From the NCBI GenBank assembly GCA_016296675.1, contig JAEDIV010000015.1:1-25814 (forward strand): DNA of 25,814 bases. Reading direction: 5' to 3'. Each line of letters begins with the position of its first letter. Position 1 is the stretch's first letter. This stretch comes from Clostridia bacterium. Lineage in GTDB: Bacteria > Bacillota > Clostridia > Christensenellales > Aristaeellaceae. The position numbers and the translations under genes are program-made. The notes below the pieces were generated by a model. That model saw nothing but the letters and a program-made list of their open reading frames with translations, searched no databases and was not told where the DNA came from. Shown one piece after another: positions 1 to 7,371 of the stretch.

Positions 1-1621
1 CAGCGCCGATGAAAATACCGGGCAAACCTGTTGTCAGAAGCGCAACGCCTCCGCCTCCGCAGATAGCCGCGCTTACTGCGCCGGTAATCACATAGGCAAT
101 GCCGCTGAGCGCAGGGTTTTCAAAAAGAATGTTCACCTGATCCGGTCCAGCGATGGATTTGATGTAATTGAGCGACATGCATGCCCTGTCCACATCGTGC
201 TTTCTGCAGATTTCGTCCAGCTGCGGCTGAACGCGCGCAAAGAGCTTCTGACACCAGTCGTCGACCGCCGGACAGATCTCAGGAATATCCTTAAGCCCCG
301 AAAGGAGAAGCGCGGTTCGATCCAGAATCGGCTTTTCCATATCGTTGATCGTCTTGATTTCTCCCTTTTTCCAGTCTGAAAGGACTTTCAGAACAACATC
401 ATGGATAATGCGTCCCGAAAGAATGCTGGAAAGAGGAACCGTCAGCCAGTGTATCGATTCATGAATCGCGTTTTTGATATCGCCGCTTGAGAAATACGAC
501 TGGATATCACTGTTAAACATTTCAAGCCGTTTGTCAATCCTCGCAGCATACGCAAGACCTTTGGCAATAGAATACTCAGGATTGGGGCAGAGAACAATCT
601 GGCTGTCCGGGAACTGTCTCTGACAGGCGTTCTGGAAAAAGCGCATTCTGGATGCGCCTCCGGTTAAGATAATGAGCTTGGGCGGATTTTCACTTGTCGC
701 CTTGTGCGCATGGCGCATAAGATCGCTCAGGCTCTCATAGAAGGTTGCTCCGTGAAGTTCCTCCATGGGCGTGGACAGGATCTCGTCCATCACATCTTCA
801 TTGAGTTCAAATCTTACGCGTACAGGTTCGTCGTAATAAACCGTTTCGCCGCCGATGCAGGGCGTGTTTTTCCATTCATCTTCGTTCAGAAAATACTGTT
901 CCTTAAGCCTTCTGGCTGCAATTTCCACGCGGTTTTTCCAGGAAGGGGATTTTTTGAACGTATTTTCAAGTACATCCCTATTCTTGTTTTCGCGCATGGC
1001 ACGACGGACCATACCCGCTTCAATCAATCCGCCGCCGAGATTAACATCTCCGAAGGTTCCGATTGCGGATTCTTTTCCGTTGACGATGTAGGCAAAATCA
1101 GTTGTGGAAGAACCGATATCAATTACCAGCGTCGTCTGATTCAGCATTTCAGGGGCAACCTTCAGTTCATGCGCATATCTTGCGTAGAAAAATGCCGCTC
1201 TGGATTCAGAGACGATATGCACATTCTCAAAGCCCGCTTTATTCAGTATTTCCTGATATCTTCTTCTGTCGATTTCCTTCCATCCTGCAGGGCATCCGAC
1301 GCAGAGGGTGATATCCCCATCAAAGAAATCCTCCTCTTCCTGAAGAAGAGCACTTTTCAGGCCATGGGCAAATCGTTCAATATCGCGTTCAGAATCGATG
1401 GACGACAAAAATCGGCTCTTGAATCTTGAACGCAGATGAACGACTTTCCTGTCAATCAGCGCCTTCTCACCAATCAGCACATCCGTTCCGGACATGCCTA
1501 CAACAGAAATTATACTGCTGCATCCGTCGATTGATTCAATAACAGGCTCAATTATGCTGTCTTCTTCAAGCACCGCTACCGCGCTTTCGCCGTCGCCGAT
1601 GTCTATGCCGATGTATTTCAT
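1..1621 (-). CDS. Hsp70/actin-fold ATPase-like protein, C-terminus cut off by window edge
   Basis: The reading frame is open for 540 codons from an ATG at 1621 to the left edge, so the protein is incomplete. It has the three ATP-binding signatures of the Hsp70/actin fold: GIDIGDG at residues 5-11 (phosphate 1), DIGSSTTDF at 168-176 (phosphate 2) and LTGGASR at 319-325 (adenosine). It lacks the usual DnaK linker and substrate-domain sequence. Instead it has a helical region (about 365-495) and then a hydrophobic, glycine-rich stretch (about 505-540) with a run of four glycines, which looks like a membrane-inserting or glycine-zipper segment. The ATG directly follows the TAA of the upstream two-TM gene, so the two are probably translationally coupled. 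Such Hsp70-family proteins are common in Bacillota, but their roles are mostly unknown. The fold is secure; client and function are not. Confidence 0.8.
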   Translation of the reverse strand, partial: MKYIGIDIGDGESAVAVLEEDSIIEPVIESIDGCSSIISVVGMSGTDVLIGEKALIDRKVVHLRSRFKSRFLSSIDSERDIERFAHGLKSALLQEEEDFFDGDITLCVGCPAGWKEIDRRRYQEILNKAGFENVHIVSESRAAFFYARYAHELKVAPEMLNQTTLVIDIGSSTTDFAYIVNGKESAIGTFGDVNLGGGLIEAGMVRRAMRENKNRDVLENTFKKSPSWKNRVEIAARRLKEQYFLNEDEWKNTPCIGGETVYYDEPVRVRFELNEDVMDEILSTPMEELHGATFYESLSDLMRHAHKATSENPPKLIILTGGASRMRFFQNACQRQFPDSQIVLCPNPEYSIAKGLAYAARIDKRLEMFNSDIQSYFSSGDIKNAIHESIHWLTVPLSSILSGRIIHDVVLKVLSDWKKGEIKTINDMEKPILDRTALLLSGLKDIPEICPAVDDWCQKLFARVQPQLDEICRKHDVDRACMSLNYIKSIAGPDQVNILFENPALSGIAYVITGAVSAAICGGGGVALLTTGLPGIFIGA

Positions 1622-2428
1622 TTATTCCTGATCCTCCGCTTCTTCCTGCATATGCTCTATCGCAAGCCCCTTGGAAAGCAGTTTCCCGTTTTTGACAAGC
1701 GCGGGTACGATGGTTCGCGTCATGCGGATGGTGGGCATAATGTCAAAATATTCTTCGTTTTCTCCGATGTAATCAAAAAGCGAATATCCCCGCGCAATGC
1801 TGAGGGCGACAATCGACGTCATAAGCTCATCAGGAACACTCTGGGGATCTTCTCTTTTCATTCCTACGGCTTTTGTAATCAGCTGAAGAACGCCTTCGTC
1901 CTCATCCTGATTGGAGCCCGGGATATTCATATATGCCTCAAGATCCCTGTCGATGGCTTCCATTCGGCGTTCTGCAAGCAGAAACAGCGATTTCGCATTC
2001 ACGCTCTCAGATATTTCCGCCCTGGGCTTTTCTTTCGGCCAAAGAATGCTCATAACAAACAGCACCATCGATAAAAGCGCAAGAATAAAGATAAATAATT
2101 TTCCGTTTTCAAAAATCAGCGCAAGCGCGCATGCGCCGGCAACCAATCCGAAAAGGGCAAACAGGGAAGATAGGGTAAGTTTCTTCGTTTTGTGCCATTT
2201 AATCTCCGGGGGATTGATCGTACTGAGCGCCGAGATCAGTCCCGCCTCATGGGAAAACAGAATGCTGCCCAGCTGCCTTGAAAGAGAATCATCCATCTGC
2301 GACAGGGTCAGCTGCTGCGTGTCCGTAATTACACGTCGCAATTCCGCCTGAATATCCTCTGTTTTCTTAAGCGCTGAATAGTTGATATTTTCACTTAGCG
2401 CCCTGAAATGTTCCGCTGCCAAAGACAT
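1622..2428 (-). CDS. Two-TM membrane protein of unknown function
   Basis: I do not recognise this family. The frame can start at a GTG at 2437, but the best ribosome site (AAGGA) nearly touches that GTG and lies about 10 bases before the ATG at 2428. I therefore prefer 2428, giving about 268 aa. The protein has a helical N-terminal region of about 80 residues, two adjacent hydrophobic segments (roughly residues 86-106 and 110-130) joined by a short Glu/Asn/Gly/Lys turn, and a soluble, acidic, helical C-terminal half. Both ends are thus predicted on the same side, most likely the cytoplasm. No catalytic motif is obvious. It lies between the sortase gene (28 bases) and the Hsp70-like gene (no gap), so it probably works with the Hsp70-like protein, perhaps as its membrane partner. 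That role is inference. Confidence 0.6.
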   Translation of the reverse strand: MSLAAEHFRALSENINYSALKKTEDIQAELRRVITDTQQLTLSQMDDSLSRQLGSILFSHEAGLISALSTINPPEIKWHKTKKLTLSSLFALFGLVAGACALALIFENGKLFIFILALLSMVLFVMSILWPKEKPRAEISESVNAKSLFLLAERRMEAIDRDLEAYMNIPGSNQDEDEGVLQLITKAVGMKREDPQSVPDELMTSIVALSIARGYSLFDYIGENEEYFDIMPTIRMTRTIVPALVKNGKLLSKGLAIEHMQEEAEDQE

Positions 2429-2456
2429 ATTGTTCACATCCTTATTCCGTCGTATA

Positions 2457-3386
2457 TCATTCCCTGATCATTTTCTTAAGCATTTCTTCCGTTTCGCCCT
2501 CGCGGATGCGTCTTGTAATCAAAAGAAATCTCTCGTCTTCCTCGTTGTATGCGCACGTGACCAGAGACAATAGCTGATCGTTTTCATCAGCGCCTACTTT
2601 CGTCATGTATAAGGCGTTCTGACTTACATCGAAAAGGAACGACTTAAGGCTCGCTTCGCCGAAGGTGAAGGTTCTTAAATTAAACCCTTCCGTAAGCATT
2701 TCCTTTGCCGGAAGCCTGACAGCCGCCAAAACGACATAAGCTCCTTTTTCGTACAGCGTATCAAAGTAGACAAAAGGATTGTTGTAGGCGTATTCTATGG
2801 ATTTGTATCTGGGGAGGCGGGCAAACATCGTGCCGTTTTTCATGTTGTGACCATATATGATCAGATGCTGATCCTGCGGCCAGATTTCGTTTGCCTGATC
2901 CAGAAACAGCGCGCCGCTTTTTTTCTTCTCGCCGAAAAAGTCATGCGTCAGATAATATTCATTGTCCCTTTGAACCACGAAAAGCTCAATGTCGTCCACC
3001 GTTTTGGCAGGAATATGCAAAAATCCAACGACATCGGAGTTGATCGAACGCGCCTCGATAAATTCCGGTGCGATTTCTTCAGGGGGTCTTGGATAGGTGA
3101 TAATCACAGGCTCGATTTTTGTTGCTGTTTCCAAATCGTCTTGTTCGCTTTCGCCTTTTGAAATTTCCTCAGGCGTAGATGTATTATCCGCGCTTTCATT
3201 GCTGTTAAAATACATCTCCGAAAGCATCCTGTTGTCCTTTTCGGTATCGTTCATCAGCCGATAGTAATTGATGATATAAAATCCCGCAACCAGCATAAGA
3301 AGAATACACATGCCGATTAAAAGCGCATTCATTCTGCCTGCGCTTTTTGCTTTCTTCCTCTTCTTTGCGTTTTTGTTTCCTTTCAT
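2457..3386 (-). CDS. Class B-like sortase (membrane-anchored cysteine transpeptidase)
   Basis: This is a 309-aa protein with a very basic N-terminus, one membrane anchor (about residues 20-42), a polar linker (45-95) and a sortase domain. The catalytic triad is readable: His180 in YGHNM, Cys278 in SLVTC, and Arg286 in the ERFLL strand after the Cys. The spacing and the H-N-M context fit class B sortases, which join surface proteins to peptidoglycan or polymerise pilins. An ATG at 3443 in the same frame cannot be the start because it lies inside the promoter. The ATG at 3386 has a GGAGG site five bases upstream. No protein with a sorting signal is encoded in the window, so the substrate must lie elsewhere. 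It is the first gene of the leftward operon. Confidence 0.85.
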   Translation of the reverse strand: MKGNKNAKKRKKAKSAGRMNALLIGMCILLMLVAGFYIINYYRLMNDTEKDNRMLSEMYFNSNESADNTSTPEEISKGESEQDDLETATKIEPVIITYPRPPEEIAPEFIEARSINSDVVGFLHIPAKTVDDIELFVVQRDNEYYLTHDFFGEKKKSGALFLDQANEIWPQDQHLIIYGHNMKNGTMFARLPRYKSIEYAYNNPFVYFDTLYEKGAYVVLAAVRLPAKEMLTEGFNLRTFTFGEASLKSFLFDVSQNALYMTKVGADENDQLLSLVTCAYNEEDERFLLITRRIREGETEEMLKKMIRE

Positions 3387-3414
3387 GGGTTCCTCCGAGC
3401 ATAAGTTATATTCT

Positions 3415-3443
3415 ATTATACATGATTTTCGTTTTGCGCGCAA
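3415..3443 (-). promoter_or_regulatory. Sigma-A-type promoter of the sortase operon
   Basis: On the minus strand there is a consensus TATAAT (3415-3420) with TTGCGC 17 bases upstream (3438-3443). The -35 overlaps the 10-base palindrome TTGCGCGCAA (3434-3443), which could be an operator, although nothing else supports that. The distance to the sortase ATG (3386) is about 30 bases. Confidence 0.6.
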
Positions 3444-3467
3444 TAGATGAACCCATCGCCGTTTTCA

Positions 3468-3496
3468 GAATACATCCGCCTTAGCCTTCATACGAT
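3468..3496 (+). promoter_or_regulatory. Sigma-E-type (mother cell) promoter of spoIVA
   Basis: GAATACA (3468-3474), a 14-base spacer and CATACGAT (3489-3496) closely match the sigma-E consensus as known from B. subtilis (about KMATATT, 14-15 bases, CATACAMT). It lies about 35 bases upstream of the spoIVA ATG, where B. subtilis also uses sigma-E. No good sigma-A promoter was seen in this position. Confidence 0.65.
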
Positions 3497-3530
3497 CTTT
3501 CAGAACGAATCAGAAAGCGGAGGCATTTGA

Positions 3531-5009
3531 ATGAATCAGACGAATCTGTATTCGGATATCGCTCATCGTTCCGGAGGCGACATATATATCGGCGTGGTCG
3601 GACCGGTCCGCAGCGGGAAATCCACCTTTATCAAACGGTTTATGGAGCTTTCGGTCATTCCCGGTATGGAAGACGGCGCGAAACGCGACCGCGCAATTGA
3701 TGAGCTGCCTGTAAGCGGCGCAGGAAAGACGATCACGACCGTAGAACCCCGGTTTGTCCCGGCAGAAGCCGCGGAAATCCATCTTAAGGACAATGCTTCC
3801 TTCCGGGTACGCCTGGTCGACTGCGTAGGGTTTCTCATTGAAGGCGTAAACGGGGCTGAGGACAACGGGGAAGCACGCATGGTCAGAACTCCGTGGCTTG
3901 ATCATGACATTCCGCTTGAAACCGCCGCCGAAATCGGAACAAAAAAAGTCATTGAAGACCATTCAACGATCGCAGTCGTCGTAACTACAGACGGAAGCTT
4001 TACAGATATTGAAAGACGTGCATATGAAGAAGCAGAAGAAAGGGCTGTCGAAGAACTGAAAGCGCATAATAAGCCCTATATCATTCTCTTGAATTCCGCT
4101 CATCCTTCATCAATGGAAACGCTTGCGCTTAAGGACCGATTGTTTCTCAAATACGATGTGCCGGTCGTTTCGATAAATGTCCAGAACATGACGGAAGCAG
4201 ATGTTTCCAATATTCTCGAGCGCATTTTGTTTGAATTTCCGCTGACCGAAATTCATCTTGATCTTCCCGGATGGCTCAGTGCGCTTGATGACAACCACTA
4301 TCTCACTGAAAGCATCATGGAGTCTGTTGTAACCTCATCCTCGTCTCTCGTGCGACTTCGCGATTATGAAACACTGATGGAAAAAATGTCGGAAAACGAG
4401 TATATTGATGAAATCCGTCCGATGGAAATAAAACCGAGCGAAGGCAGCGCTGAAATGAAAATGAACCTGACAGACGGTTTGTTTTTCAAAATACTGGGGG
4501 AAGCAAGCGGACAGAATGTAGAGGGGGAAGAGCATCTTTTAAAGCTCATGAAAGAGCTTGTGGACGCCAAGAAAAAATATGACCGCGTAAAAGATGCACT
4601 TGACAGCGTAGAAGCTACCGGATACGGCCTGGTAGCGCCTCAAATGAGCGAGCTTACGCTTGAAGAACCTCAGATCGTAAAACAGGGAAGCCGCTTTGGC
4701 GTTCGTCTGAAAGCGAGCGCGCCCAGTCTTCACATGATCAGAGTCGACATTCAAACGGAAGTCAGCCCGATCGTCGGAACTGAAAAGCAATCCGAGGAAT
4801 TGGTCAAAGACCTCTTAAGCGGATTTGAAAACGATCCCAAGAGTCTTTGGGAAACAGAAATCTTCGGGCGCTCCTTAAGTGAACTTGTTCGGGAAGGACT
4901 GTCCGGAAAACTTATGCGCATGCCGGACGACATCCGAATGAAAGTTCAAAAGACACTGAGCAAGATCATCAATGAAGGAAACGGCGGATTTATCTGTATA
5001 TTGCTCTAA
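3531..5009 (+). CDS. spoIVA: Stage IV sporulation protein A, spore coat morphogenetic ATPase
   Basis: The 492 residues match the usual length of SpoIVA. The protein polymerises with ATP hydrolysis on the mother-cell face of the forespore membrane and is the basement layer on which the coat is built. The Walker A motif is GPVRSGKST (residues 24-32), the threonine-rich switch is TITTVEPRF (67-75), and VDCVG (96-100) is the Walker B-like segment. The C-terminus ends in GGFICILL, the characteristic membrane-surface-binding tail of the family. The start at 3531 has a GGAGG seven bases upstream. It is a single-gene unit between a sigma-E-like promoter and a terminator. Identification is secure and implies a spore-forming lineage, though not that this strain sporulates. 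Confidence 0.97.
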   Translation: MNQTNLYSDIAHRSGGDIYIGVVGPVRSGKSTFIKRFMELSVIPGMEDGAKRDRAIDELPVSGAGKTITTVEPRFVPAEAAEIHLKDNASFRVRLVDCVGFLIEGVNGAEDNGEARMVRTPWLDHDIPLETAAEIGTKKVIEDHSTIAVVVTTDGSFTDIERRAYEEAEERAVEELKAHNKPYIILLNSAHPSSMETLALKDRLFLKYDVPVVSINVQNMTEADVSNILERILFEFPLTEIHLDLPGWLSALDDNHYLTESIMESVVTSSSSLVRLRDYETLMEKMSENEYIDEIRPMEIKPSEGSAEMKMNLTDGLFFKILGEASGQNVEGEEHLLKLMKELVDAKKKYDRVKDALDSVEATGYGLVAPQMSELTLEEPQIVKQGSRFGVRLKASAPSLHMIRVDIQTEVSPIVGTEKQSEELVKDLLSGFENDPKSLWETEIFGRSLSELVREGLSGKLMRMPDDIRMKVQKTLSKIINEGNGGFICILL

Positions 5010-5019
5010 TTCCTGATCG

Positions 5020-5048
5020 GCGCCCTTTTACCGGGGCGCATTTTATTT
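5020..5048 (+). terminator. Rho-independent terminator after spoIVA
   Basis: A six-base-pair GC stem, GCGCCC (5020-5025) with GGGCGC (5034-5039), has an eight-base loop and is followed by ATTTTATTT. It lies 11 bases after the spoIVA stop. Its T-rich tail runs straight into the next promoter's -35 box. Confidence 0.75.
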
Positions 5049-5075
5049 GACATACAAACCGCATGAAGGTATAAT
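5047..5075 (+). promoter_or_regulatory. Perfect-consensus sigma-A promoter for the maturase gene
   Basis: TTGACA (5047-5052), exactly 17 bases, TATAAT (5070-5075). It lies 34 bases upstream of the anSME ATG. Every base of both hexamers is consensus, so strong, probably constitutive transcription is expected. Confidence 0.85.
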
Positions 5076-5109
5076 GATTTTAATGATAACCTTCAGAAAG
5101 GAACCCATC

Positions 5110-6210
5110 ATGCCGCCGATTTCACTTCTGATAAAACCCGCATCCGGCGCCTGCCAGTACAGATGCAAATACTGTTTCTATGCAGATGTCATGAACAACC
5201 GTTCCGTTTCCAATTACGGAAACATGTCATTGGATACCCTTGAAACGCTCGTAAAACGCGCCATGCAATATGCGGATGGCAGCGTTTCTTTTGCCTTTCA
5301 GGGCGGCGAGCCTACGCTTGCCGGACTTGATTTTTATAAATCTCTCATCGCGCTTGAGAAAAAATACAACCGCGGCCTTCAGGTCTTTAACAGCATCCAG
5401 ACAAACGGCGGGCTGATTGACGAAGGCTGGGCAAAGTTTTTAAGCGAAAACCATTTTCTTGTAGGTTTGTCCCTTGACGGAACCCAAAAGCTTCATGATC
5501 AGTACAGAAAAGATGCATCCGGCAACGGAACCTACAAAAGAACCATCGAAACCGCCTCCCTTTTTGAGAAACACGGCGTTGATTTCAACATTCTCTGCGT
5601 TGTAAACGACGACATCGCTTCCGATCCTGCAGGAACATACGAAGCCATCCGCCGTTTCCGCTTTCTTCAGTTTATTCCCTGCATAGACGATTTTGATATC
5701 CCCGAGCGCACATTTTCGCCAAGCAGCGAAAACTATGGAAATTTTCTCATAGAAACATTCAAACTGTATGTGAGGGATATCCGAAACGGCGAATATGTAA
5801 GCGTAAGAACCTTTGACAACTATATCCAGATGCTGAAAGGCCGCCGCCCTGAAAGCTGCTCGATGACCGGAAGATGCACCTGCTATTTCGTCATCGAAGG
5901 AAACGGCGATGTCTATCCCTGCGACTTTTATGTTCTTGACAGGTGGAAGCTTGGAAACATCCGTGACAACGATTTCAGAAGCATGCTGAAATCGGAAAAA
6001 GCGTCCGACTTTGTCACTTCCTCCGTATATATGCATCCAGACTGCCGCACATGCCGTCATTACTCCCTGTGCCGCGGCGGCTGCCGGCGCGACAAAGAGC
6101 CGTTTGACGATCAGGGAAAACCCGGAAAGAACCGCTACTGCGAAAGCTTTAAAATGTTTTTTGATACTTGCGGAGATGAGCTGCGCGCCCTTGCCAAAGG
6201 CATCCGGTAG
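5110..6210 (+). CDS. Anaerobic sulfatase-maturating enzyme (radical SAM/SPASM, anSME)
   Basis: The enzyme oxidises the active-site Cys (or Ser) of sulfatases to formylglycine in the cytoplasm, using S-adenosylmethionine and three [4Fe-4S] clusters. About 366 aa, close to known anSMEs. The radical-SAM motif CQYRCKYC is at the N-terminus (residues 15-22). The GGEP motif, and then the C-terminal cysteines of the SPASM auxiliary clusters, are visible: GRCTCYF, YPCDFY, and CRTCRHYSLCRGGC followed by RYCESF. The frame is open back to 5047, but that region is promoter. The ATG at 5110 has AAAGGA six bases upstream. A canonical Cys-type sulfatase at 13673 in the same locus supports the assignment. 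Another SPASM peptide-modifying enzyme is the alternative, but is much less likely. Confidence 0.92.
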   Translation: MPPISLLIKPASGACQYRCKYCFYADVMNNRSVSNYGNMSLDTLETLVKRAMQYADGSVSFAFQGGEPTLAGLDFYKSLIALEKKYNRGLQVFNSIQTNGGLIDEGWAKFLSENHFLVGLSLDGTQKLHDQYRKDASGNGTYKRTIETASLFEKHGVDFNILCVVNDDIASDPAGTYEAIRRFRFLQFIPCIDDFDIPERTFSPSSENYGNFLIETFKLYVRDIRNGEYVSVRTFDNYIQMLKGRRPESCSMTGRCTCYFVIEGNGDVYPCDFYVLDRWKLGNIRDNDFRSMLKSEKASDFVTSSVYMHPDCRTCRHYSLCRGGCRRDKEPFDDQGKPGKNRYCESFKMFFDTCGDELRALAKGIR

Positions 6211-6233
6211 AATACGAAGCGGAGGACACTGAC

Positions 6234-7166
6234 ATGACACCGAAGGAACGGTTTATTTGCGCTCTCAATTTAGGCACTCCAGATCGCGTTCCGACATTCG
6301 AATTGGAATTTCAGCTGGCGCCTGAACTCATGGGGAAGGATTTTTTAAGAGAAGAAGAACTTACCGGTCTGAGCGAAAACGAGGTTGACAGAAAGCTTTA
6401 TGAAAACGCTGAATATCTCGTCAAAGTGTATACGCATCTTGAGCACGATGCAATCTGTCTTCATTATCTGAATGACGATCACCTTATGAAAACAGCGCGC
6501 ATCATAAAGGAAATCACAAACGACCGCTTTATGCTTCTGACCCATGGCGACGGAACCCTTGCCATTCCTGATGGAAACGGCATGGAGGAGCTTGCCTATA
6601 AAATCGCCGATGATCCGGAAGCAGTTGATAAGGAAGCGGAAGAAATGTGCATTCGCGCGATTGAGCGCAACCGCAGACTTTTAAAGGGCGGTTTTGACGG
6701 ATTCATTCTTTGCAGCGATTACTGCTTCAATATGGGGCCTTTCATGTCGCCCAAAATGTTTGCGCGCTTCATCACACCGTATTTAAAGCGCATTATTGAA
6801 GATATCCGCATACATGGCGGTTATGCCATCAAGCACACTGACGGCAACATCATGCCAATCCTCGATCAATTGATTTCGGCGAATCCCCATGCGCTGCATT
6901 CCATCGATCCCATGGCCGGCGTAGACATCAGGGAAGTCAAGCGCATTACGCAAGGAAAGGTTGCGCTTTGCGGAAATGTACACTGCGCGCATATGCAGAC
7001 GGGAACCGATCAGGATGTAATCGATTCCTGCGAATATTGCCTTACACATGCCAAGATCGGCGGAGGATATATATTTGCGACCAGCAACATCCCCTTCAAA
7101 GGCCTTCCTCTTGAAAGATATCAGCTTGTGCTCAATATTTGGAAGAAATACCGAAATTATGAATAA
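6234..7166 (+). CDS. URO-D-fold protein (uroporphyrinogen decarboxylase family), function unknown
   Basis: 310 aa with the uroporphyrinogen decarboxylase/methyltransferase fold. It starts with MTPKERF and TPDRVP, as family members do, and carries KHTDGN (200-205), LCGNV (245-249) and GGGYI (276-280). The zinc site of corrinoid methyltransferases such as MtaA (His-x-Cys plus a later Cys) is not there: the equivalent is His-Thr-Asp (201-203), and the later Cys position reads ATSN (282-285). No heme genes are nearby, so true uroporphyrinogen decarboxylase is unlikely. Many carbohydrate loci of Clostridia hold such relatives with no established role. It follows the maturase by 23 bases with a GGAGG site, so the two share a transcript. 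A role in the sugar pathway is inference. Confidence 0.75.
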   Translation: MTPKERFICALNLGTPDRVPTFELEFQLAPELMGKDFLREEELTGLSENEVDRKLYENAEYLVKVYTHLEHDAICLHYLNDDHLMKTARIIKEITNDRFMLLTHGDGTLAIPDGNGMEELAYKIADDPEAVDKEAEEMCIRAIERNRRLLKGGFDGFILCSDYCFNMGPFMSPKMFARFITPYLKRIIEDIRIHGGYAIKHTDGNIMPILDQLISANPHALHSIDPMAGVDIREVKRITQGKVALCGNVHCAHMQTGTDQDVIDSCEYCLTHAKIGGGYIFATSNIPFKGLPLERYQLVLNIWKKYRNYE

Positions 7167-7172
7167 TATATT

Positions 7173-7210
7173 AAACGCAGCGGTCAGAATTTCTCCGCTG
7201 CGTTTCATTT
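7173..7210 (+). terminator. Terminator after the maturase/URO-D operon
   Basis: A perfect 11-bp stem pairs AAACGCAGCGG (7173-7183) with CCGCTGCGTTT (7195-7205) across an 11-base loop, followed by CATTTT. It sits seven bases after the stop codon of the URO-D-fold gene. The T tract is modest. Confidence 0.75.
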
Positions 7211-7214
7211 TGCA

Positions 7215-7263
7215 AAATCCGAACTCGCGAACGGATTTTTAGCGTTGGATTTGATGAAATCCG
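7215..7263. repeat. Cluster of four AAATCCG half-sites (possible operator or tandem hairpins)
   Basis: AAATCCG occurs at 7215-7221 and 7257-7263. Its reverse complement CGGATTT is at 7232-7238, and the related TGGATTT is at 7246-7252. They form two inverted repeats (10-base and 4-base loops) between the upstream terminator and the -35 at 7285. The two forward copies start 42 bases apart, about four helical turns. As DNA this would suit a regulator such as the AraC-type protein of the operon. As RNA the first pair, followed by TTTTT, could be a back-up terminator. Confidence 0.5.
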
Positions 7264-7284
7264 CACTCAAATTTTCATTTCTGC

Positions 7285-7313
7285 TTGAAAGGTATTTTTC
7301 CATATTGTATAAT
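7285..7313 (+). promoter_or_regulatory. Sigma-A promoter of the carbohydrate operon
   Basis: TTGAAA (7285-7290), 17 bases, TATAAT (7308-7313). It leaves an untranslated leader of about 50 bases before the ATG at 7372. All 13 downstream genes to 20788 are co-oriented, with gaps of at most about 70 bases, and no other clear promoter was noticed between them. Confidence 0.75.
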
Positions 7314-7371
7314 GTCGTCGGAATCCCTTAACAAAACATTGATTTATATATTTTCAGGGAGGGATATCGTC

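Noticed and set aside
704..1429. Plus-strand open frame of 241 codons
   Set aside because: Antisense to the Hsp70-like gene, whose ATP-binding motifs read through all 540 visible codons.
5047..5109. Longer anSME starting near 5047
   Set aside because: These bases are the perfect promoter itself. The ribosome site and the family's length support 5110.
5440..6240. Minus-strand open frame of 266 codons
   Set aside because: Antisense to the anSME gene, whose cysteine motifs are unmistakable; low-complexity Ala-rich translation.
7173..7371. Possible riboswitch in the leader region before the sugar operon
   Set aside because: The hairpins lie upstream of the promoter at 7285, so they are not in the operon's own leader. 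The remaining leader of about 50 bases is too short and matches no known class by eye.
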